This document shows, piece after piece, positions 9,003 to 15,690 of a stretch of 64,000 nt of DNA (position 1 is its first letter; every line of letters begins with the position of its first letter). Source of the DNA: CAWINX01 sp963702055 (GTDB lineage Bacteria; Actinomycetota; Thermoleophilia; Solirubrobacterales; 70-9). A program made the position numbers and the translations under genes. The stretch covers positions 2,480,001 through 2,544,000 of the forward strand of contig OY969702.1 in NCBI GenBank assembly GCA_963702055.1, in the 5' to 3' direction. The notes under the pieces are model-generated. The model was not told where the DNA came from and did not search any database. It was given only the letters and a program-made list of their open reading frames with translations.

Positions 9003-10622
9003 ATGGCGAAGTGGGGAGTCCTTGCGGTCCTGGGCGCGGCCCAGTTCCTGATGGTCCTCGACCAGGCGGTGATGAACGTCGCGATCTCTCAGCTGGTCGA
9101 GGACTTCGACACGACCGTCACCACGATCCAGATCGTGATCGCGCTCTACGCCCTGGTGATGGCCGGTCTGATGATGACCGGAGGCAAGCTGGGCGACCTC
9201 TGGGGGCGCAAGCGGGCCTTCGTCATCGGTCTCTGCATATACGGCACCGGGTCGGCTCTGACGGCAGCCTCCTGGAACGTGCCTAGCCTCACCTTCGGCT
9301 GGTCGATCCTCGAGGGCATCGGCGCCGCCCTCGTCCTGCCGGCGATGGTCGCCCTCGTCGCCACCAGCTTCCGCGGCGCCGACCGGGCGCTCGCCTACGG
9401 CGTGCTCGGCGGCGTCGCCGGAGCAGGCATAGCGGTCGGCCCGATCCTCGGCGGCTGGGCGACGACGGAGCTGAGCTGGCGGGTCGTCTTCGTCGGCGAG
9501 GTCGTGGTCGCCCTCGGGATCATCGCCGGCGCCCGCCTGCTGAAGGAGCCGGCGAAGGAGCCCGGCGCCGCCCTCGACGTCGTCGGCAGCGTCCTCTCCG
9601 CGAGTGGGCTCGCGATCATGGTCTTCGGCGTCCTCCAGGCGAGTAACTGGGGATGGCTACTGCCGCGCAACTCGCCGATCGAGCCCTTCGGCCTCTCGCT
9701 GACCCCGTTCGTGATCGCCCTCGGCGCCGTCATCCTCGCCTTCTTCGGTCGCTGGGAGCGCCGCCGGGAGCAGCGCGGCGAGGTTCCGCTGGTGCACCTG
9801 GGCCTGATGGCGATTCCACGGCTCCGCGGCGGGCTGTCGATGCTTCTCGCCCAGAACCTGGTCCTGATGGGCGTCTTCTTCACGGTTCCGCTCTTTCTCC
9901 AGGTCGTGCTGGGCCTGAATGCCCTCGAGACGGGGGTCCGCATGCTGCCGGCCTCGATCGGCCTCTTCGTCACCGCCCTCGCCGGCGCGGCCCTGGCTAA
10001 GCGCTTCGCCGCCCGCATCCTGGTGCGCATCGGGCTGTTGGTTGACCTGGTCGCCGTCCTCCTCCTGCTCGACACGATCCAGCCGTCGCTCGATAACACT
10101 TCCTTCCTGATCGCGATGGGTGTCCTTGGCGTCGGCATGGGACTGATCGTCTCTCAGCTGGGGAACGTGGTCCAATCCGCGGTCGGGGATCGCGATCGCA
10201 GCGAGGCCGGCGGCCTACAGAGCACGGCTCAGCAGCTCGGCTCCTCGCTGGGCACGGCGGTGCTGGGCGCGATCGTAATCACCGGGCTGATCACCGCCTT
10301 CACCACCAACGTGGAGTCGAACCCCAAGATCTCCAACGACGTGCAGGCGCAGGTCGAGGTCAGGGCCAGCGCCGGAGCCAGCTTCGTGGCGGCCGACGAG
10401 GTCCGCGCCGCGGCTCAGCGGGAAGGCCTCGACCCGGCGACGACCGACGCTCTCGTCGCGGACTACGAGGATGCCCAGCTACAGGCGCTGAAGGTCGCCT
10501 TCCTCGCGGCGGCGTTCCTGATCCTCGCCTCGCTCTTCTTCACCCGGAACCTGCCGACCAAGCGCTTCGACGAGCTGCAGGCCGACACCGGCCCGCCGGC
10601 GGCGGTCGCAGGCGCGACCTAG
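9003..10622 (+). CDS. MFS transporter, DHA2 (EmrB/QacA) drug exporter family
   Basis: A 539-residue membrane protein with about 14 helices, the DHA2 topology. Helix 1 begins with AQFLMVLDQAVMNVAIS (family: FMxxLDxTIVNVALP), motif A is GGKLGDLWGRKRAFVIG and motif C-like GGVAGAGIAVGPILGG follows. It would export hydrophobic or cationic compounds by proton antiport. A 60-residue periplasmic insert (about 440-490) precedes the last helix, as usual in this group. It lies 24 bp after the DUF2252 gene with its own -10. Confidence 0.9.
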   Translation: MAKWGVLAVLGAAQFLMVLDQAVMNVAISQLVEDFDTTVTTIQIVIALYALVMAGLMMTGGKLGDLWGRKRAFVIGLCIYGTGSALTAASWNVPSLTFGWSILEGIGAALVLPAMVALVATSFRGADRALAYGVLGGVAGAGIAVGPILGGWATTELSWRVVFVGEVVVALGIIAGARLLKEPAKEPGAALDVVGSVLSASGLAIMVFGVLQASNWGWLLPRNSPIEPFGLSLTPFVIALGAVILAFFGRWERRREQRGEVPLVHLGLMAIPRLRGGLSMLLAQNLVLMGVFFTVPLFLQVVLGLNALETGVRMLPASIGLFVTALAGAALAKRFAARILVRIGLLVDLVAVLLLLDTIQPSLDNTSFLIAMGVLGVGMGLIVSQLGNVVQSAVGDRDRSEAGGLQSTAQQLGSSLGTAVLGAIVITGLITAFTTNVESNPKISNDVQAQVEVRASAGASFVAADEVRAAAQREGLDPATTDALVADYEDAQLQALKVAFLAAAFLILASLFFTRNLPTKRFDELQADTGPPAAVAGAT

Positions 10623-10665
10623 CCTGCCGAAAAGCGCAGCAAGCGAGCCAATTAGGGGCACCGAG

Positions 10666-10671
10666 TACTCT
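10666..10671 (+). promoter_or_regulatory. -10 element TACTCT, leaderless start of the zinc-ribbon protein
   Basis: TACTCT, 6-nt gap, ATG at 10678. Confidence 0.6.
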
Positions 10672-10677
10672 GGGTGT

Positions 10678-11025
10678 ATGGAGTTAACGAAAGAATCGCC
10701 CTGTACCTGCAGTCGCTGTAAGACGTCTGTGCGCTGGATGCCTGGAGTGAAGGCGCCCAAATTGCCCCGCAACTGGGTCCGCCGCGGCGGGCAGTCGTAC
10801 TGCCTTTCCTGCCGTCGCGCGATGGCGGCGGAGGAGGGGCTCGAGGCCGCTCCCGAAGGCATTCCGATCGCCAAACGCGCCCAGATTCGCAACGCCGCCG
10901 TGCTCGAATTTGAGGTCACGCGGGACCCGGAGCGCTCCGCGGGAGTGATCGCCAAGGCCTGTCGCACCTCGGTGGTGGCCGTGGTGAAAACGCGCAAGCG
11001 CCTCGGCCTGGCCGAGCCCGTCTAA
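10678..11025 (+). CDS. Small zinc-ribbon protein with C-terminal HTH-like region
   Basis: A 115-residue protein. The N-terminus has a four- or five-cysteine metal site: Cys9, Cys11, Cys14 and, after a basic loop, Cys42 and Cys45 (CLSC), typical of zinc ribbons. The C-terminal ~45 residues (ERSAGVIAKACRTSVVAVVKTRKRLGL) look like a helix-turn-helix in which the last helix is basic. A DNA- or RNA-binding role is inferred; no named family recognised. It is convergent with typA, with only 3 bp between the stops. Confidence 0.75.
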   Translation: MELTKESPCTCSRCKTSVRWMPGVKAPKLPRNWVRRGGQSYCLSCRRAMAAEEGLEAAPEGIPIAKRAQIRNAAVLEFEVTRDPERSAGVIAKACRTSVVAVVKTRKRLGLAEPV

Positions 11026-11028
11026 GGG

Positions 11029-12864
11029 TTATCCCCCCGGGGCGGCTTTCGCCTGCCGCGCCGCCTTGACCCGCGCTGTCTTCTCGAGGATCGTCTTGCG
11101 CAGTCGCACCGACTCGGGGGTGACCTCGACGCACTCGTCCTCGCGCAGGAACTCCAGCGCTTGCTCCAGCGAGAGCAGTTTGGCCGGGACGAGGCGGACC
11201 AGCACGTCGGCGCTGGCGGCGCGCACGTTGGTCTGGTGCTTCTCCTTGATCGCGTTGACGTCGAGGTCCTCGGCGCGGGCGTTCTCGCCGACGATCATCC
11301 CCTCGTAGACCTCCTCGCCGGGGCCGACGAAGAGGGTGCCGCGCTCCTGCAGGGCGAACAGCGCGAAGCTGGCGGTCTTGCCGCGCCGGTCGGCGACAAG
11401 AGCGCCGGTCGGACGGGTGCGCAGCTCGCCCGCCCACGGCTCCCAGCGGTCGAAGACATGGTGTAAGAGGCCGGTGCCGCGCGTCTCGGTGAGGAACTCG
11501 GTGCGGAAGCCGATCAGCCCGCGGGCGGGGACCAGGTACTCCATCCGCACCCAGCCGGTCGAGTGGTTGACCATCTGCTCGAGCCGGCCCTTGCGCAGCG
11601 CCAGCATCTGGGTGATCACCCCGACGTAGTCCTCGGGGACGTCGATCGCGAGGCGCTCGACCGGCTCGTTCAGCTTGCCGTCGATCTCGCGGGTGAGGAC
11701 CTGGGGCTGGCCGGCGGTCAGCTCGAAGCCCTCGCGGCGCATCAGCTCGAGCAGGACGACCAGCTGCAGCTCGCCGCGGCCCTGGACCTCCCAGGCATCA
11801 GGGCGCTCGGTGTCGCGGACGCGGATCGAGACGTTGCCGACCAGCTCGACGTCGAGGCGGTCGCGGACCTGGCGCGCCGTCAACTTGCTGCCTTCGGTGC
11901 CGGCGAGGGGGGAGGTGTTGATCCCGACCACGATCGACAGCGAGGGCTCGTCGACCGTGATCACCGGCAGCGGCCGCGGGTCGTCGGGGTCAGCGAGGGT
12001 CTCGCCGATCGTCACCTCGGGCAGGCCGGCGACGGCGATGATCTCGCCCGGGCCGGCCTCCTCGGCGGCGACCCGCTCCAGCGCCTCGGTCACGTAGAGC
12101 TCGGAGACGGTCGCCCGCTCGACCCTGCCATCGGCCCGGCACCAGGCGATCGGCCGGCCGGCGCGGATCGTCCCGTTGCGAACCCGGCAGAGGGCGAGGC
12201 GGCCGACGTAGGGGGAGGCGTCGAGGTTGGTGACGTGCGCCTGCAGGGGGTGGTCGGGCTCGTACTCGGGCGCCGGAATCCGCTCCAGCATCAGGTCGAG
12301 CAGGGGGGAGAGGTCGGTTCCCTCGGCGCCCTCCTCCAGCGAGGCCCAGCCCGCTTTCGCGTTGGTGTAGACGATCGGGAAGTCGATCTGCTCGGAGTCG
12401 GCGTCGAGGTCCATGAACAGCTCGTAGACCTCGTCGACAACCTCGGCGATCCGCGCGTCGGGTCGGTCGACCTTGTTGACGACGAGGATCACCGGCAGCT
12501 TCGCCTCCAACGCCTTGCGCAGGACGAAGCGGGTCTGGGGGAGGGGCCCTTCGGAGGCGTCGACCAGGAGCAGCACCCCGTCGACCATCGTCAGCCCGCG
12601 CTCCACCTCGCCGCCGAAGTCGGCGTGGCCCGGCGTGTCGACGATGTTGAGCTTCACCCCGTTGTGGTGGACCGCGGTGTTCTTGGCGAGGATCGTGATC
12701 CCCTTCTCGCGTTCCAGGTCCATCGAGTCCATCACCCGCTCGGCCACGTCCTGGCCCTTGCGGAAGGCGCCGGACTGCCACAGCATCGCGTCGACCAGGG
12801 TCGTCTTGCCGTGGTCGACGTGGGCGACGATCGCGATGTTGCGGAGATCTTCTCGGCGGGTCAT
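11029..12864 (-). CDS. typA: Ribosome-associated GTPase TypA/BipA
   Basis: A 611-residue translational GTPase. It has G1 HVDHGKTT, G2-switch REKGITILAKN, G3 DTPGHADFGGEV and G4 NKVDRPDA, followed by EF-G-like domains II, III and V and the BipA-specific C-terminal domain (FVGPGEEVYEGMIVGENARAEDLDVN, and the KLLSLEQALEFLREDECVEVTPESVRLRK tail motif). It binds 70S ribosomes and supports 50S assembly and stress or cold adaptation. The ATG at 12864 (MTRREDLRNIAIVAHVDHG) is chosen because it gives the family length; a 46-residue longer frame upstream is not conserved-looking. It is divergent from the DEAD-box helicase gene. Confidence 0.95.
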   Translation of the reverse strand: MTRREDLRNIAIVAHVDHGKTTLVDAMLWQSGAFRKGQDVAERVMDSMDLEREKGITILAKNTAVHHNGVKLNIVDTPGHADFGGEVERGLTMVDGVLLLVDASEGPLPQTRFVLRKALEAKLPVILVVNKVDRPDARIAEVVDEVYELFMDLDADSEQIDFPIVYTNAKAGWASLEEGAEGTDLSPLLDLMLERIPAPEYEPDHPLQAHVTNLDASPYVGRLALCRVRNGTIRAGRPIAWCRADGRVERATVSELYVTEALERVAAEEAGPGEIIAVAGLPEVTIGETLADPDDPRPLPVITVDEPSLSIVVGINTSPLAGTEGSKLTARQVRDRLDVELVGNVSIRVRDTERPDAWEVQGRGELQLVVLLELMRREGFELTAGQPQVLTREIDGKLNEPVERLAIDVPEDYVGVITQMLALRKGRLEQMVNHSTGWVRMEYLVPARGLIGFRTEFLTETRGTGLLHHVFDRWEPWAGELRTRPTGALVADRRGKTASFALFALQERGTLFVGPGEEVYEGMIVGENARAEDLDVNAIKEKHQTNVRAASADVLVRLVPAKLLSLEQALEFLREDECVEVTPESVRLRKTILEKTARVKAARQAKAAPGG

Positions 12865-12995
12865 GCGGACGCGGGATGGTACGGTGTGGAGGTCGAGTGC
12901 CGCTTTCGGTGCCCGAGAGGTTCCGTTCTCGCTGCGCTCCAGAGCGTCTTCGGGGTCACAGGATCTCCCCAATCGCTCATAAGGAGTCAGTTCAA
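12865..12995. promoter_or_regulatory. Divergent promoter region typA / DEAD-box helicase
   Basis: A 131-bp gap. On the minus strand TACCAT lies 11 nt before the typA ATG. On the plus strand a leader of up to about 100 nt with small hairpins (for example CGCTCCAGAGCG) precedes the helicase; long leaders are usual for cold-induced helicase genes, but no specific element was recognised. Confidence 0.4.
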
Positions 12996-14120
12996 ATGTC
13001 ATCGCAGTCTTTCGCCGAACTCGGCGTGTCCAAACCCGTGGTGCGCGCGCTTGCCGCCCGCGGGATCAACCAGCCTTTCGCCATCCAGCGCCTCGTCATC
13101 GACGACGTGCTCGGCGGCCATGACGTCCTCGTCCAGTCCCCCACCGGCTCGGGCAAGACCCTCGCCTTCGGAGTGCCGATCGTCGATCTCCTCGAGCCCG
13201 GCGCGCCCCGCCCGGAGGCGCTGATCCTGGCGCCGACTCGCGAGCTGGCCGGGCAGATCGTCGACGAGCTGGAGACGATCGCCGCGGCCCGCAATCTCAG
13301 CGTCGCCGCCGTCTACGGCGGTGTCGGCTTCGGCCCTCAGATCAAGCGCGCCCAGCGGGCGCACGTCCTGGTCGCCACCCCCGGGCGCCTCGAGGATCTG
13401 CTCCAGCGCGGCGCGGTCAAGCTCGACCGGGTGCGGATCCTCGTCCTCGACGAGGCCGACCGGATGCTCGACATGGGCTTCAAGCCGGCGGTCGACCGGA
13501 TCGTCGCCAAGACGCCGCGTGACCGCCAGACGCTCTTCTTCTCGGCGACCCTCGAGGGGGCGACCGGCAAGATCGCCGCCTCCTACACCCGCGACGCGCG
13601 TCGCCACGTCCACGCGCCGAAGGCGGAGAAACGCGCCGACGTCACCCATCGCTTCGTCCACGTCGACTCCCAGAGCGCCAAGCTCCCGGCACTCGTCCAG
13701 GTCCTGCGAGGGGACGGGCGGGGCCGGACCCTGGTCTTCGTCCGCACCAAGCGGGGGGCCGACCGGCTGGTCAAGCGGCTCGGCACCAAGGACGTGCGCG
13801 CCGTGGCGATGCACGGCGACAAGTCGCAGTCCCAGCGCGAGCGGGCCCTTGCCCGCTTCGAGCGGGGCGATGTCGACACCCTTGTCGCCACCGACGTCGC
13901 CGCCCGCGGCATCGACGTCGCCGACGTCACCCACGTGATCAACTTCGACGCCCCCGACGGTCGCGACACTTACGTGCACCGGGTTGGCCGGACCGGCAGG
14001 GCGGGGCAGAGCGGCGCCGGGGTCAGCTTCGTGCTCGCCGACCAGGCCCGCGACATGCGTCGAATCGCCAAAGACCTTGGCTTGCACCGCGAGTTCGAGC
14101 AGTCCCGCTCGCGGAGTTAG
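12996..14120 (+). CDS. DEAD-box ATP-dependent RNA helicase
   Basis: A 374-residue helicase core with all motifs: Q-motif region INQPFAIQRLVI, motif I SPTGSGKT, Ia APTRELA, II DEAD (VLDEADRMLDMGF), III SAT, IV VFVRTKRGADRL, V ATDVAARGIDV and VI YVHRVGRTGRAG. There is almost no C-terminal extension, so it is a minimal RhlE-like helicase. It unwinds short RNA duplexes in mRNA decay, ribosome assembly or cold adaptation. The start ATG 12996 has AAGGAG at 12981-12986 (9-nt spacer); the longer open frame upstream overlaps the typA leader. It is convergent with a cold-shock protein gene across a shared terminator. Confidence 0.95.
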   Translation: MSSQSFAELGVSKPVVRALAARGINQPFAIQRLVIDDVLGGHDVLVQSPTGSGKTLAFGVPIVDLLEPGAPRPEALILAPTRELAGQIVDELETIAAARNLSVAAVYGGVGFGPQIKRAQRAHVLVATPGRLEDLLQRGAVKLDRVRILVLDEADRMLDMGFKPAVDRIVAKTPRDRQTLFFSATLEGATGKIAASYTRDARRHVHAPKAEKRADVTHRFVHVDSQSAKLPALVQVLRGDGRGRTLVFVRTKRGADRLVKRLGTKDVRAVAMHGDKSQSQRERALARFERGDVDTLVATDVAARGIDVADVTHVINFDAPDGRDTYVHRVGRTGRAGQSGAGVSFVLADQARDMRRIAKDLGLHREFEQSRSRS

Positions 14121-14130
14121 GCCCCGGAAC

Positions 14131-14161
14131 GACGAAGCCCGCCACTTGGGCGGGCTTCGTC
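14131..14161. terminator. Bidirectional terminator, DEAD-box / csp
   Basis: Perfect 13-bp stem GACGAAGCCCGCC / GGCGGGCTTCGTC (14131-14143 with 14149-14161) with a 5-nt loop, 10 bp after the helicase stop and 22 bp after the csp stop. Confidence 0.85.
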
Positions 14162-14183
14162 AACAGCTAAGCGCGGTGCGCGA

Positions 14184-14390
14184 CTACGAGGTCTGCTGGA
14201 CGTTCGCCGCGGCCGGGCCTTTGGGGCCGTCCTCGGATTCGTAGTTCACCTTGGCGCCCTCGGTGAGGGACTTGAAGCCCTCGCCGACGATTGCGCTGTG
14301 ATGCACGAAAACGTCCTTAGAGCCGTCGTCGGGTGTGATGAACCCGTAGCCCTTGTCGTCGCTGAACCACTTGACTGTTCCAGTGGGCAT
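14184..14390 (-). CDS. Cold-shock-domain protein (CspA family)
   Basis: A 68-residue single cold-shock domain (OB fold). RNP1 is KGYGFITP and RNP2 is VFVHHSAI, and the N-terminus TGTVKWFSDDKGYGF is canonical. It binds single-stranded RNA/DNA and melts mRNA structure. The ATG at 14390 is preceded by GGAGG at 14397-14401 (6-nt spacer); an apparent upstream extension is rejected. The ~100-nt region upstream holds a GTCGGA/TCCGAC hairpin and a TTAGGT-like -10, compatible with the long regulated leader typical of csp genes. Confidence 0.95.
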   Translation of the reverse strand: MPTGTVKWFSDDKGYGFITPDDGSKDVFVHHSAIVGEGFKSLTEGAKVNYESEDGPKGPAAANVQQTS

Positions 14391-14625
14391 GTATTGCCTC
14401 CACTTGATGTGCTGCGAACGCGGAGGCTTCGGTAAAGCAACGACGCGAGCGCTAGACACGACTTTGTCGGATGAATCTCCGACCTAACGCTCGGGACCGT
14501 AGCAGGGTCGGGGGTTTGCGGCTGTGATCGGGCGGAACCGCCCTTACATGCCGCTTACAAGCGGCTGACGCCTGCTTGATCCCGGTGCCGGATGCTGCGA
14601 TCGTCAACTAAGGAGGGAGAGGGCG
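14391..14625. promoter_or_regulatory. Divergent csp / YHYH promoter region with two short palindromes
   Basis: A 235-bp gap. It contains the csp leader (minus) and, nearer the YHYH gene, two palindromes: GGGCGG-AA-CCGCCC (14530-14543) and GCCGCTT-AC-AAGCGGC (14550-14565). These may be operator sites for the downstream secreted protein; no regulator is assigned. Confidence 0.45.
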
Positions 14626-15564
14626 ATGCGGGGTTCATGGTTGAAGCAGGTTCTGGCACCACTGGCGCTCTGCCTGGCAGTGACGGGCGTCGCGGGAGCG
14701 GGGATGACCGGGGTGACGCTCGGCTCGGGCGCCTCGGCGACCAATCCCGCCTTCCTGCCGATCGGCGACGGCAAGGTGACGACGTCGGGGCCGAAGCGGG
14801 GCTACGTCTACAGCTGCGGCAACGCGGCTGGGCCGGGCGGTGGCCCTCCGGGTGGCGCCGGCGCCTTCAAGGACGGGCCGTGGATTCGCAGCGACGGCAC
14901 CTTCGACCTCTCCGCCAAGGCCACCGTCGACGGCTCGGTGCGCTGGTCCAACGCGAAGTTCAAGAGCCGCCGCACCCGCAAGCGGCGCGTGCTCAGCGGC
15001 AACGGGCTGCCGGTCAAGCAGACCACCGGCAAGTTCCCGATCCAGGCCGGCGACGACGCCTACAACTACGACCGCAACCCCAACTCGATCGCGGCCTGGA
15101 GCGAGCGCTACTCGCTGCCTCGGCATCCGAAGAGGGCGGCCAAGCCCCACTGCCTGCCGATGGGGGCGATCGGAGTGGCGAAGAACGGCGTCGCGATCTT
15201 CAACGCCCTCGACGCCCAGGATCGCGACGCGGTCGCCCACGAGGTGCAGGACAGCTGCGGCGGCCACCCGCAGCAGCAGGGCGTCTACCACTACCACTCG
15301 ATCCCGTCCTGCCTGACCAGGGGCCAGTCAACGCACCGCGCCTCCGGCCTGGTCGGCTTCGCCCTCGACGGCTACCCGATCTACGGCCCGCGCGGCGCGC
15401 ACGGCAAGCTGCTCACCAACGACGACCTCGACGCCTGTCACGGCCAGGTCAGCAGGGTCTGGCTGGACGGACGTTGGCAGCGGATCTACCACTACAACGC
15501 GACCCTCGAGTACCCCTACACGCTGGGTTGCTTCCGCGGCACGCCGGTCTCCACCGGCAGATGA
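14626..15564 (+). CDS. Secreted YHYH-domain protein
   Basis: A 312-residue exported protein: signal peptide in residues 1-26 (KQVLAPLALCLAVTGVAGAG), then a region with several Cys and a C-terminal YHYH domain named for GVYHYHSIPSC (about residue 222). The conserved SGLVGFALDGYPIYGPRG segment and final IYHYNATLEYPYTLGCFRG of the family follow. The biochemical role of YHYH proteins is unknown; His/Cys content suggests metal binding outside the cell. The start ATG has AAGGAGG at 14610-14616. Palindromic repeat copy 3 follows the stop. Confidence 0.9.
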   Translation: MRGSWLKQVLAPLALCLAVTGVAGAGMTGVTLGSGASATNPAFLPIGDGKVTTSGPKRGYVYSCGNAAGPGGGPPGGAGAFKDGPWIRSDGTFDLSAKATVDGSVRWSNAKFKSRRTRKRRVLSGNGLPVKQTTGKFPIQAGDDAYNYDRNPNSIAAWSERYSLPRHPKRAAKPHCLPMGAIGVAKNGVAIFNALDAQDRDAVAHEVQDSCGGHPQQQGVYHYHSIPSCLTRGQSTHRASGLVGFALDGYPIYGPRGAHGKLLTNDDLDACHGQVSRVWLDGRWQRIYHYNATLEYPYTLGCFRGTPVSTGR

Positions 15565-15576
15565 GCGATCGCGCAT

Positions 15577-15621
15577 GGTGCAACGCGTTGCCCCCCACCT
15601 AGGGGGAAAACGCGTTGCACC
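15577..15621. repeat. Palindromic repeat, GTGYAACGCGTT family, copy 3
   Basis: Arms GGTGCAACGCGTT (15577-15589) and AACGCGTTGCACC (15609-15621) are perfect complements; the interior has a CCCCC/GGGGG stem that extends the hairpin. It lies 12 bp after the YHYH stop codon, a terminator-like position. Confidence 0.85.
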
Positions 15622-15677
15622 GGGGAAGCGCTCGGAATTGCGCCTAGGGGTGTTCAGGAAATAGACCGTCAGGCCGA

Positions 15678-15683
15678 TACGTT
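15678..15683 (+). promoter_or_regulatory. -10 element TACGTT, leaderless start of the subtilase
   Basis: TACGTT, 7-nt gap, ATG at 15691; this favours the ATG over the TTG at 15682, which overlaps the -10. Confidence 0.55.
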
Positions 15684-15690
15684 GATCCAG

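Noticed and set aside
9395..10138. Antisense open frames over the DHA2 transporter
   Set aside because: Arg/Thr/Pro-rich shadow translations with no protein character opposite a clear 14-helix transporter.
12865..13002. 46-residue N-terminal extension of TypA
   Set aside because: It would overlap the helicase start and its residues are not conserved-looking; the ATG at 12864 gives the normal family length.
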